A program made the position numbers and the translations under genes. 64,000 nucleotides of DNA from Planctomycetota bacterium (lineage in GTDB: Bacteria; Planctomycetota; B15-G4; SIAN01): assembly GCA_028289345.1 (NCBI GenBank), contig JANQQL010000031.1, forward strand, positions 310,001 to 374,000, given 5' to 3'. Below the pieces are notes generated by a model. The model was not told the origin of the DNA, did no database searches, and saw only the letters and a program-made list of their open reading frames with translations. Positions 43,260 through 51,745 of the stretch are shown in pieces; within the stretch, counting starts at the first letter, position 1, and each line of letters begins with the position of its first letter.

Positions 43260-44852
43260 TCATTTCGAAAGATCTTGCAACACGGCTTCCGCGGCGAGCC
43301 GGCCTGGGGCTCCCATGATGCCGCCTCCGGGATGGGCTCCGGACCCACAGAGATACAGGCCTCGCAATGGCGTGCGATAGCGAGCAAACCCGGCGACGGG
43401 ACGGAACGTGTAGAGCTGCTCGGGAGTGATCTCGCCGTGGAAGATGTTGCCTTCGGTGAGACCGAACTCTTTTTCCAGATCCCAGGGCGTCACGACCTGT
43501 CGGTGAAGGATCGACTCTTTCAAACCGGGAGCATGCTCCGCAATGGTGTCGACCACCGTGTCGCCCCACTCCTCGCGCCGATCTTCCCAGTGGCCCTCTT
43601 TCAAATCGAACGGCGCGTACTGAACGAACACGGACATGATGTGCTTCCCCGGGGGAGCCACCGTCGGGTCCGTCAGCGTGGGAATCACGATGTTGCAGTA
43701 GGGTCGGCTGGACGGCTCGCCATACTTGGCTTGGTCGTAGGCCTTCTCGAGGTACTCCACGCTGGGAGCAATGGCGATGTCCCCCCGCAAGTGAGGCCCG
43801 ACTCCCGGTCGCGAAACGAACTCGGGCACGCGATCGAGCGCCAAGTTCACCTTCCCGGAACTGCCGCGCAGCTTGTAGCCCTTGACCTTGGCCCGAAACT
43901 CGGAATCCAGGTCTTTCTCTTCCAAGAGCTTCAAGAACGTTCGATGCGGGTCGACTCCGGAGGACACCACCCGCGCGGTGTATTCGTCGCCGTTTTCCAA
44001 GACCGCGCCGCAGACCTTTCCATTGCGTACCAGGAAGCGCTCCACGCCTGCTTCGGTCTTGATCTCCGCGCCCAAGGAACGGGCCGCCGAGGCGATGGCG
44101 TTGCTGACTCCTCCCGTCCCCCCCCGGGCGAAACCCCAAGCACGGAAGTTGCCGTCGATCTCGCCCATGTAGTGGTGCAAGAGGACGTAGGCCGTTCCCG
44201 GAGACCGAATCCCGAGAAACGTCCCAATGATCCCACTGACGGACATGGTCGCCTTGAGGACATCGGTTTCGAACCAGCGGTCCAGAAAGTCGACCGCGCT
44301 CATGGTCATCAAGCGAGCCTGGTCAACCCGCAAGGACTCAGACAGGTTCTGAACCCGCTTGCCAAAACCCAGGAGCTGCTGCAGATTGGAGGGGCGCAAG
44401 CTGGTCAAAGAGGGCGGCGATTCGTCCAAAGTGGGCTTGAAGAAGCGAGCGAGTTCTCCGAGCACCGCACCAAAGCGTGGATACACCTCGGCATCCTTGC
44501 GCGAATGGCGGGCGATCTCGCGAAAGGTTTTCGCTGAGTCCCCCCAGCGTGCCAAGGAATTGCCGTCCAGCATGGGCGTGAACGAGCAGTCCAGCGGCAT
44601 GATCTCCAAACCATGTCGAGACAAGTCCAGGTCACGGATGATGTCTGGACGCAACAAGCTCACCACATATGAACAAACAGAGAAGTGAAAGCCGGGAAAC
44701 ACTTCTTCGGTGACGGCCGCCCCGCCCAAAACATGACGGCGCTCCAACACCAAAACGCGCAGCCCCGCCTTGGCGAGATACGCGGCGTGCACCAGCCCGT
44801 TGTGTCCGCCCCCCACCACGATGACGTCGTAAGAGTTTGTGGGTTTTCCCAT
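43260..44852 (-). CDS. PYROXD2/CrtI-like FAD-dependent oxidoreductase (copy 1)
   Basis: 530 residues from ATG 44852, with AGGGA about 8 bases upstream. It has N-terminal FAD motif YDVIVVGGGHNGLVHAAYL, VLVLERRHVLGGAA, mid-protein GVSNAIASAARSLGAEI and C-terminal GLYLCGSGAHPGG. It is closer to the animal PYROXD2 pattern than copy 2. No carotenoid genes are nearby. It follows the sulfatase-like lipoprotein gene in what looks like an operon led by the sigma54 activator. Confidence 0.92.
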   Translation of the reverse strand: MGKPTNSYDVIVVGGGHNGLVHAAYLAKAGLRVLVLERRHVLGGAAVTEEVFPGFHFSVCSYVVSLLRPDIIRDLDLSRHGLEIMPLDCSFTPMLDGNSLARWGDSAKTFREIARHSRKDAEVYPRFGAVLGELARFFKPTLDESPPSLTSLRPSNLQQLLGFGKRVQNLSESLRVDQARLMTMSAVDFLDRWFETDVLKATMSVSGIIGTFLGIRSPGTAYVLLHHYMGEIDGNFRAWGFARGGTGGVSNAIASAARSLGAEIKTEAGVERFLVRNGKVCGAVLENGDEYTARVVSSGVDPHRTFLKLLEEKDLDSEFRAKVKGYKLRGSSGKVNLALDRVPEFVSRPGVGPHLRGDIAIAPSVEYLEKAYDQAKYGEPSSRPYCNIVIPTLTDPTVAPPGKHIMSVFVQYAPFDLKEGHWEDRREEWGDTVVDTIAEHAPGLKESILHRQVVTPWDLEKEFGLTEGNIFHGEITPEQLYTFRPVAGFARYRTPLRGLYLCGSGAHPGGGIMGAPGRLAAEAVLQDLSK

Positions 44853-44897
44853 CGCTGTCCCTGACTGTTTGATCACCGAAGCCGACTCTCGGCTTCG

Positions 44898-46283
44898 TCA
44901 ATCCGTCGTGTATCCGAGTTCTCGCAGGTACTCCAAGTTGTCGACTTCCAGCGGATGCTCTTCGTCGAGTGGAACCCGGACCGCCTTCAACCACTGCTCC
45001 AACGCATTTCGCAAGTTGCCGACGACCTGCGGTCGCGTGTCCGACAGGTCGTGCCTCTCATCCGGATCGGAGTCCAGATCGTACAGAGAGACTTCGTCTT
45101 TTCCTCGCACGATCAACTTCCACTGACGAGCGCGAACCGCGAGCGCGGGAGGCTCGTCCCGTTCTTCGTCCTCATCGTGGCCACGGTAGCGCGTCGGGAT
45201 CATCGAGTAGGCGTAGTCGTCCCACGCCACGTCCTCGCTTCGCACCAGAGGCCATAGGCTTTGCCCCGTGGAATAACGGGGGATCGACAAACCAGCGCCC
45301 CTCAAGAGAGTGGGGAACAAGTCGATCAACTCGACCACCCGATCAATCCTGCCCCCAGACGGCACCGAAGCTCCCCACAGGATGAGGGGAACGTGCAAAG
45401 TCGCTTGTCGGATCACCGGAGCGTGCAGCCCGATCACTCCCTGCTCCAGACTTTCGCCGTGATCGGCAGTGACGGCCACGAGCGTATCCTTCAAACGCCC
45501 ACGACCCTGCAAGCCCTCCAAGAGCTGGTCGATCACGTGGTCGGTGTACGCGACTTCCGCGTCGTAGCCCTCCCGATAGTATTCGAGATACTCCGGCGGC
45601 GGCTCGACGTCGCCGCGCCGAATCGCTTCCAACGTGTCGATGCGATCGTTCAACGGTCCGTCATAGACCTGCTGCACCCATCGGTCCCGAAACTCGGCAG
45701 GCGCCCGGATCGGCGCGTGGGGCATGAAGTAATGGACCCAGCAGAACACCCCCTGCCCCGAGGGCTGCTGATCCAGCCATCGCCACACCTCTTGGTTCAA
45801 ACCCTCGCCGGTGTCGGACTCGTCCAGATACGTGTGTTCGAAACCCTGATCGACCCGAGCTCCGGGAAAGGGGAACACGTGGAAGAAAGCGCCGGTGCGG
45901 AATCCTGCCCCTTGGAAGAACTCGGCCAGGGTTCTTGCTCCCGACCGCAGCTGGAAGAAGTTGTTGGTCAGACCATGGGTCAGGGGATACAGGCCCGTGA
46001 AAATCGACGAGTGTGCCGGAGCGGTCACCGTAATGGGAGTCGTCGCCTCGAGGAACACGACGCCTTCATTGGCAAGGCGATCGAGACACGGGGTCAGGCC
46101 TCGCTCGTTGCCGAGACACCCGAGTCGGTCGGCACGAAGGGTGTCCACAGTGATCAGGAAAACGTTCTTTGCGTGTTCCGCGGCATCCGGTTGAGTCGGG
46201 GAACTCTCGAGACTCGACTCGGAGCCACAACCCATTCCGCCCAGTGCCAGCAAAGTCCCAGCAACGAATCGCGCCCCCTTCAC
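44898..46283 (-). CDS. Sulfatase-like (AlkP-superfamily) lipoprotein with Thr in place of formylglycine Cys
   Basis: 461 residues, ATG 46283, lipobox GMGC. It has the sulfatase fold: ITVDTLRADRLG with the metal Asp, nucleophile region TAPAHSSIFTGLYP, and TADHGESLEQG. The sulfatase signature Cys/Ser-x-Pro-x-Arg is here Thr-Ala-Pro-Ala-His, so formylglycine cannot form. This makes sulfatase activity unlikely and favours phosphoester or phosphotransfer chemistry with Thr as nucleophile. The C-terminus ends YLRELGYTTD, a variant of the LGYI module of the 5.9-13.8 kb proteins. It starts three bases after the stop of the sigma54 activator gene. Confidence 0.9.
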   Translation of the reverse strand: MKGARFVAGTLLALGGMGCGSESSLESSPTQPDAAEHAKNVFLITVDTLRADRLGCLGNERGLTPCLDRLANEGVVFLEATTPITVTAPAHSSIFTGLYPLTHGLTNNFFQLRSGARTLAEFFQGAGFRTGAFFHVFPFPGARVDQGFEHTYLDESDTGEGLNQEVWRWLDQQPSGQGVFCWVHYFMPHAPIRAPAEFRDRWVQQVYDGPLNDRIDTLEAIRRGDVEPPPEYLEYYREGYDAEVAYTDHVIDQLLEGLQGRGRLKDTLVAVTADHGESLEQGVIGLHAPVIRQATLHVPLILWGASVPSGGRIDRVVELIDLFPTLLRGAGLSIPRYSTGQSLWPLVRSEDVAWDDYAYSMIPTRYRGHDEDEERDEPPALAVRARQWKLIVRGKDEVSLYDLDSDPDERHDLSDTRPQVVGNLRNALEQWLKAVRVPLDEEHPLEVDNLEYLRELGYTTD

Positions 46284-46286
46284 GGA

Positions 46287-47909
46287 TCAGCCCAGGTCGT
46301 AGCGCTTGAGACGGTTGTAGAACGTCCGTCGAGGCAGTCCCAGCATGCGCGCCGCCTCGACTCGCTTTCCCCGAGCCGCCTCCAGCGCCTGGCGAATCGC
46401 TTCCTTCTCGAGTTCGGCCAAGGTCCTTCCGGCCAAGGGCAGATGGGGTGGACGAACCCCTTCCCCCAGATTGCGAAGCAACTTGGCTTCGATGCGATCA
46501 TTGCCCACCGCGGCCAGGCGCAACACTTCGTTGCGCAATTCGCGGACGTTGCCGGGCCACGAATAGTTCATGAGGACCGCCATCGCTTCTTCGCTGAGTT
46601 CGGGCGTCTCTGCGCTGGTTTCTTTGGCGCGTTGTTCGAGGAAATGACGCACCAGGACCGGAATGTCCGAACGGCGCTCCCGGAGCGGTGGCACCTCCAC
46701 GGACATGACCTTCAGCCGGTAGTAGAGGTCCTCGCGAAACTTCTTTTCCTCGAGGCTTTTCGACAGGTCGGCGTTGGTGGCCGAAACGATCCTGACATTC
46801 ACCTGAATCGGCTCTCGCCCCCCGACCTTTCGGAACGCTCCTTCCTGAAGAACCCGCAGCAGCTTGCGCTGCATGGAAAGGTCCATGTCCCCGATCTCAT
46901 CCAGGAACAGCGTCCCGCCATCGGCTTCCTCGAACAGCCCTTTTTTGTCCCGGTCGGCACCAGTGAACGCACCTTTCACGTAGCCAAACAGCTCGGCTTC
47001 AAGCAGAGTCTCTGAAATCGCAGCACAGTTCTCCGCGACGAAAGGCCCGTCCTTGCGCGCCCCGTACTGGTGAATGGCTCGCGCCACCATCTCCTTCCCG
47101 GTGCCGCTTTCTCCAAGAATCAGGACCGGGTATTCCGTCTCCACCACCACGTCGAGCAAGCGCAACAGCTCCATCATGGCGGGGCCGCGCCCAATCATTT
47201 CCGGGTAGTCGTGGCGCAAAGAGACCTTCTCTTGCTGGCTCTTGAACGCGCTGCGAATGCTGGTCAGTTCCTGCTCTTGGGTCTGCACTCGCTCGGTGAG
47301 CTTCTCGTTGAGCTTCTCCAGTTCTTTGCGCGCCTTGCGGTTCTCTTCGTGAAGACGCGCGTTGTCAGCAGCGATGGACACCTGGTCCACGAACATTTCG
47401 ACCAATGACTGGTGTTCCGGAGTGAAGGTCCCGGTCTGAAAGCGATTGTCGAAGTAGAGGCAGCCCACGACTTTGCCGCGCAGCCGGAGCGGAAGCGCGA
47501 GGATCGAACGCAGCTTCATGTCGGCAATGGAGGACGACGGCCCGATGGACTCGTCTTCCTGGGCACTGTCCGTGAGAATCATCTCGTCGGACTCGAGAAC
47601 CCGTTGCACCACGGTCCGGCTCACTTTGCTGAACGGCGAGCGAACTTCCTCCTGGTCCACGTTGCGGGACACTTCGACACGCGGGTCTCCGGTTTGGTCG
47701 TCGACCAGGATCAAGAAGCCCCGCTCGGCCCCGGTGAGTTCGACGCCGGCATCCAGGATCATGGCGAACAGCTTGCGTGGCTGATGCTCCGCCACCATGG
47801 CCCGGTTGAACTCCAGCAGCCGGCGCAAATGATCCGCCGCATCGCTCCTCTGGGCACCGAGTCCAAACAGCCCCGCCAGCCCTCGGCGCCCGTCCCCGTT
47901 TTTCGCCAT
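46287..47909 (-). CDS. Sigma54-dependent transcriptional activator (GAF-AAA-Fis)
   Basis: 540 residues from ATG 47909. An N-terminal GAF domain (about 30-185) is followed by a coiled-coil linker and an AAA+ sigma54-interaction domain with Walker A GESGTGKE, the loop GAFTGA that contacts sigma54, and Walker [14 protein letters not shown]. The C-terminal Fis-type helix-turn-helix is [21 protein letters not shown]. The GAF domain may sense a small ligand or redox state. It heads the operon with the sulfatase-like protein and both flavoproteins, which it may control. No canonical minus 24/minus 12 promoter was found nearby. Confidence 0.94.
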   Translation of the reverse strand: MAKNGDGRRGLAGLFGLGAQRSDAADHLRRLLEFNRAMVAEHQPRKLFAMILDAGVELTGAERGFLILVDDQTGDPRVEVSRNVDQEEVRSPFSKVSRTVVQRVLESDEMILTDSAQEDESIGPSSSIADMKLRSILALPLRLRGKVVGCLYFDNRFQTGTFTPEHQSLVEMFVDQVSIAADNARLHEENRKARKELEKLNEKLTERVQTQEQELTSIRSAFKSQQEKVSLRHDYPEMIGRGPAMMELLRLLDVVVETEYPVLILGESGTGKEMVARAIHQYGARKDGPFVAENCAAISETLLEAELFGYVKGAFTGADRDKKGLFEEADGGTLFLDEIGDMDLSMQRKLLRVLQEGAFRKVGGREPIQVNVRIVSATNADLSKSLEEKKFREDLYYRLKVMSVEVPPLRERRSDIPVLVRHFLEQRAKETSAETPELSEEAMAVLMNYSWPGNVRELRNEVLRLAAVGNDRIEAKLLRNLGEGVRPPHLPLAGRTLAELEKEAIRQALEAARGKRVEAARMLGLPRRTFYNRLKRYDLG

Positions 47910-48457
47910 ACGCCGACGACCTCTCCCTGCTACTCCGCTGCAGCCACCCCGAAATGCGCCGCGTTGGCACAAACCGCGGGCGGACATCCTAGCAGGCCGC
48001 CGAAAAAGTCTTTCGGCGCCCGCTCGGATCTTTTCACCCCGCGTTCGTTCTCGAATCCTCCACGGAATCCACCGATTCGCCTGCGCTCCGACGGTTCGAC
48101 GGAGCCAAGGTCTCCCGATCGGCCGTCCAAGGCCTTTTCACCGCCCCGCTCGCGCAAGAAACCCGACACCGAGTGAGGTCCCTTCCCCCACCAGCGATTT
48201 GCCAGCCCGCGGCCCCGAGCCTCGTCCTGGATGCTCTGAGAAGAGACCGCGGACTCCCTCGCGGTTGGGCTCCGATCCCAAGGATTTTTCTGCCCTCACC
48301 CGGCTCCGGAGGAGGCGGGTGTCAGGAACCCGCGAAGAGAATCCGAAACAATCCACAGGGAGCGCACGGAGCGTGCCTCCGTTGGCCATCGCGCGGCCTC
48401 GGTTTTCGGCTATATTTCCTGGCGCTTTCAGGACTTCCGACGATTGCGAGAGAGACG
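47910..48457. other. Intergenic region between divergent regulator and ferredoxin genes
   Basis: About 550 bases. CGCCGAAA (47998-48005) and TTTCGGCG (48011-48018) form an 8-bp inverted repeat with a 5-base loop, a possible operator or RNA hairpin. TATATT at 48412-48417 is a candidate minus 10 element for the ferredoxin gene, without a convincing minus 35. Frames open through this stretch lack protein character. Nothing else was recognised. Confidence 0.35.
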
Positions 48458-48940
48458 ATGAGCCACTTCATCGAAGATACCTGTGTCGGCTGCACCCTCT
48501 GTGCCAAGAACTGCCCCACGGGTGCGATCTACGGCGAATCGAAGAAACTCTTCGTGATCCAGCCGGAACTCTGCATCGACTGCAGCATCTGTGGCAACGT
48601 CTGCCCGGTCACCTGCATCACCGACCAGTTCGGCAACTACGTGCCCAAGATGAAAGTCGCCGACAAGCCGAAGGCAGTGATCATTTCCGAAGGCTGCACG
48701 GGCTGCGAGGCATGTCTGGAAGTGTGCCCGGTCGACGCCATCGTGACCGCCGACACGGACGAAGAAAACGACGATTCGTTCGGCGTGTTCAACGTCTGCG
48801 AGGTCATCCCGGACAAGTGCATCGGCTGCGAGCTCTGCTACAAGGTTTGCCCCTGGGACACCATCGAGATGGCCACTGACGAGAAGTCCACCATCGCCTA
48901 CAAGGAAGGTGGCTTCGTCTCGAGGATGCCGACCAGCTGA
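48458..48940 (+). CDS. Polyferredoxin with four [4Fe-4S] binding motifs
   Basis: 160 residues, ATG 48458, with GAGAGA upstream. A longer in-frame open region lacks family similarity. Four complete motifs of type CxxCxxCxxxCP occur: CVGCTLCAKNCP, CIDCSICGNVCP, CTGCEACLEVCP and CIGCELCYKVCP, spaced as two bacterial ferredoxin-like domains. It has no signal peptide and should be a cytosolic electron-transfer protein or subunit. It resembles the ferredoxin parts of RnfB or of NADH-linked complexes, but no partner genes are adjacent. Confidence 0.92.
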   Translation: MSHFIEDTCVGCTLCAKNCPTGAIYGESKKLFVIQPELCIDCSICGNVCPVTCITDQFGNYVPKMKVADKPKAVIISEGCTGCEACLEVCPVDAIVTADTDEENDDSFGVFNVCEVIPDKCIGCELCYKVCPWDTIEMATDEKSTIAYKEGGFVSRMPTS

Positions 48941-49229
48941 CCAGCTCAGAGGTTCCGTTCGGCGCTTGTTCAAGCACGCGATTCCTCCCGAATCGACATG
49001 CATCGATGACCGCGCCCCATTCATGTTCTCCACGTTGACGCAGTCACGGTCACGGTCGCCGGGCGCCATCGGTACCCGCTTCCAAAGGTCTGCAGCAGGG
49101 ATGATTTCTCACTGCAAACGTCACCACGCCGGTTCGTTGATCCGATTTACGGCTCTTTGGAAAAGCTCAGCGCCTAGTGACGGGTGACGAGAAACTCGGT
49201 CTCCGCAAACCGGACCAGGAAACGGCGGC

Positions 49230-50498
49230 CTACCGCAACTCATCAGGCGGCAGCGCTTCCTCTTGCTCGAGGGACATGAGGTCATCGATGGTTTCCCGAC
49301 GACGGATGCAGCGAACTTCCGAGCCGTGAACCAGGACTTCCGCCGGACGCGGCCGCGAGTTGTAGTTGCTGGCCATCGAGAAGCCGTAGGCCCCAGCATC
49401 CTGCAGTGCAAGAAGTTCGCCTTTGCGTGGCACCACGCTGTTTCGATCGCGACCGAGGAAGTCCCCGCTTTCGCACACCGGACCGACGAAGTCGACGCAA
49501 CTTTCGACGGCCTGCTCGGCAGTCGTCACCACGGACACGGTGTGTTCGGCGCCGTACAAGGCCGGACGGAGGAAATCATTCATTCCCGCATCCGTGATGA
49601 CGACGGTCCTTGAACCGGCCCGCTTCACTCGGAGAACTCGGGTCAACAGAACAGCCTCGGGACCAACCAGCGCGCGTCCCGGTTCGACCGCAAGTGACAG
49701 ACCGCGTCCTTGCAAGATTTCGTGCCAGTGCTCCGCGACCTTGGTGACGTCCAGCTCTTCCCCTTCCGCGGTGGCTCCGAACCCACCGCCCAGGTTCAGC
49801 TCCTGGATCGTGAGCCCTTGGGTCGCTGCCCAGTCCACCAACTCGCGACAGAGGTGCGCGGCCGCAACGAACGGTTCGACCGAGAGAATCTGCGAGCCGA
49901 GATGCAGGTGCAGTCCATCCACGTGGAGTGACCGGAGCTTGGCCCCGCTCACCAAAAGCTCGCGCAGCGTCTGCCCATCGACTCCGAACTTGTCCCCGAC
50001 ACGAGCCGTGGACAGGTAGGAATGGGTGGGAGCTTCCAAACCCGGGTTGAGCCGCAACGAAACCTGTGCCGTCTGCCGGGAACGTTCGGCCAGCTCGGCG
50101 AGCTCCTCCAGCTCGTCTCGAGATTCCACGTGGAAGCGCCCGACCCCGGCGCTCAACGCGAACTCCAGCTCACCGGTACTCTTGCCCGCGCCGGCAAAAG
50201 AAATGCGTGTCGCGTCTCCCCCGGCCCTCAGGCAGCGCTCGATTTCTCCGGCAGAGACCACGTCCCATCCGGCTCCCAACTCACCAAGCAGGCGCAACAC
50301 GGCCAGGTTGGAACAGGCCTTCACCGAATAGTCGATGCGCGCGCCAAGCGGACGGAATGCCTGCTGGAGCCTTTGGAAGCGCCGACGGATCCCGGTCTCG
50401 GAGTACACGTACAGGGGAGTGCCGTACTTTTCGGCGAGCCGCGGCAAGGCAACCGCGTCAGCATGGAGCATGCCCGAGATCCGGGCGAAGGAATTCAT
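49230..50498 (-). CDS. lysA: Diaminopimelate decarboxylase
   Basis: Last step of lysine synthesis. 422 residues from ATG 50498, five bases after the sigma-factor stop. The PLP lysine lies in DYSVKACSNLAVL, the HLHLGSQI and GGGFG motifs bind the cofactor phosphate, VEPGRALVG is intact, and CESGDFLG carries the active-site Cys of the other protomer. The length is normal. The placement after a FliA-like sigma factor gene is unexpected for a biosynthetic gene and suggests simple operon read-through. Confidence 0.96.
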   Translation of the reverse strand: MNSFARISGMLHADAVALPRLAEKYGTPLYVYSETGIRRRFQRLQQAFRPLGARIDYSVKACSNLAVLRLLGELGAGWDVVSAGEIERCLRAGGDATRISFAGAGKSTGELEFALSAGVGRFHVESRDELEELAELAERSRQTAQVSLRLNPGLEAPTHSYLSTARVGDKFGVDGQTLRELLVSGAKLRSLHVDGLHLHLGSQILSVEPFVAAAHLCRELVDWAATQGLTIQELNLGGGFGATAEGEELDVTKVAEHWHEILQGRGLSLAVEPGRALVGPEAVLLTRVLRVKRAGSRTVVITDAGMNDFLRPALYGAEHTVSVVTTAEQAVESCVDFVGPVCESGDFLGRDRNSVVPRKGELLALQDAGAYGFSMASNYNSRPRPAEVLVHGSEVRCIRRRETIDDLMSLEQEEALPPDELR

Positions 50499-50503
50499 GC
50501 CCC

Positions 50504-51340
50504 CTACCGATCCGCCCCCAACTTGCGGTGCAGACGGTTCAGCAGACGACTGTGCAGCTGGCACACTCGAGATTCGGAGAGCGCCAACACCCGGCCGATG
50601 CCACGCATGGTCATGCCATCTCGGTAGCGAAGCGTCACGATCTGGCGCTCCGCCTCGTTCAGGCACTGGTCGATGAGGAGCAAGAGGTCTTTCTGTTGCG
50701 CCACTTCCAGAGGCTCGAGATCCGCGTCCACCAGATCCTCGGAGACGCTGGCCATGTCGTCCAATGTCGAACCGTCCCGCGCGGCAGCATCTAAGGAAAT
50801 CATGGTCTGGGTAGCGGTTTTGCGCAGGATCTCGTCAATGTCTCGAACGTGGAGTCCGACTTCTTCCGCGAGTTCGAAAGAGTTGGGCTCACGACCGAGT
50901 TGCTGAAACAAACGATGAGATGCCTCCGACACCCGATTCGCCCGACCTCGAGCATCCCTAGACAAAAGGTCCTGGCTGCGTAGTTCATCCAGCATCGCAC
51001 CGCGAATCCGCATGCGACAAAAGGTCTCGAACTTGGTGCCACGATCGGGATCGAAGTTTTCCACGGACTGCAGCAAGCCGAACACTCCGGCCGACATCAG
51101 GTCTTCCGGATCGATGCTGCGGGGCAGACGTCCCGCCACTTGTTCCGCCACGGAGCGGACCAGAGGCAAGTAGACCTCGATGAGCAGGTTTCGGTGCTTC
51201 TTCCAACGGGTGCGAAGAAACTTTGACCACAACTCCTCCCGCGCTTGCGCCGCCGTTGGAGTTCCCCGCTTGCCGTTGCGTCGAACGGTACTTTCGTCCA
51301 GGGGCCGGCGAGCGACGCCTGTCTTGACCGGTCGGATCAA
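50504..51340 (-). CDS. FliA/WhiG-type (sigma-28 family) RNA polymerase sigma factor
   Basis: 278 residues from a TTG at 51340 with GGAGGGGA just upstream. Region 2 has LPLVRSVAEQVAGRLP, DPEDLMSAGVFGLL and GAMLDELRSQD, the FliA signature. Region 3 lies around 140-180. Region 4 has LRYRDGMTMRGIGRVLALSESRVCQLH, a clear helix-turn-helix. No flagellar or chemotaxis gene is in the window, so its regulon may be non-flagellar. It follows the small MerR-like regulator gene by 23 bases. Confidence 0.93.
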   Translation of the reverse strand: MIRPVKTGVARRPLDESTVRRNGKRGTPTAAQAREELWSKFLRTRWKKHRNLLIEVYLPLVRSVAEQVAGRLPRSIDPEDLMSAGVFGLLQSVENFDPDRGTKFETFCRMRIRGAMLDELRSQDLLSRDARGRANRVSEASHRLFQQLGREPNSFELAEEVGLHVRDIDEILRKTATQTMISLDAAARDGSTLDDMASVSEDLVDADLEPLEVAQQKDLLLLIDQCLNEAERQIVTLRYRDGMTMRGIGRVLALSESRVCQLHSRLLNRLHRKLGADR

Positions 51341-51363
51341 GGGTCCCCTCCCTCTCCGCCGAG

Positions 51364-51594
51364 TTAGCCGCTCAGCTTCTCCTGAATCTCGAGAAGCGTG
51401 TGCGATCTCCGCAGCTTTTTGATCCTCTCCAAGGTCTCGAACACTTGTTCGGGGTACAGCCGATGCCCGGATGGAGTCCGCCGCTTGGGGCGAATGAGTC
51501 CAAGCATCGTGTAGTTGTGCAACGTCTGGCGGGAGAGCCCGCTGCGCTCCATCAACTCTCCGATCTTGAACAGCTTTTCCGGCTTGCCGGTCAT
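51364..51594 (-). CDS. MerR-type DNA-binding domain protein, no effector domain
   Basis: 76 residues from ATG 51594 (GAGGT 5-6 bases upstream). It contains only the winged helix: KIGELMERSGLSRQTLHNY recognition region, GLIRPKRRTPSGHRLY wing and ETLERIKKLRR. The C-terminal dimerisation coil and metal/drug sensor of normal MerR are absent, so it would need another way to dimerise. The AT-rich inverted repeats at 51683-51705 lie just upstream, consistent with autoregulation of the regulator-sigma-lysA unit. Confidence 0.9.
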   Translation of the reverse strand: MTGKPEKLFKIGELMERSGLSRQTLHNYTMLGLIRPKRRTPSGHRLYPEQVFETLERIKKLRRSHTLLEIQEKLSG

Positions 51595-51682
51595 CCCGAC
51601 CTCACAGCAACCGCACCCGCGAACCACCACCCATGGTGGCTCAAAGGAATGATAGGCGGAGGCCAAGCGTCATTTACACTTT

Positions 51683-51705
51683 GTATTTTACATTTTGCAA
51701 AATAC
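51683..51705. promoter_or_regulatory. AT-rich inverted repeat upstream of the MerR-like gene
   Basis: GTATTTT (51683-51689) and AAAATAC (51699-51705) form an inverted repeat, overlapped by the 12-bp perfect palindrome ATTTTGCAAAAT (51692-51703). The patch is sharply AT-rich against GC-rich surroundings, lying about 90 bases upstream of the MerR-like ATG. On the minus strand TTGCAA and TAAATG are separated by about 18 bases, a weak promoter candidate. A regulator operator is plausible. Confidence 0.5.
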
Positions 51706-51745
51706 GTGCGGATTGCGATCGACTACGGATTTCGTTCCCGCAGGC

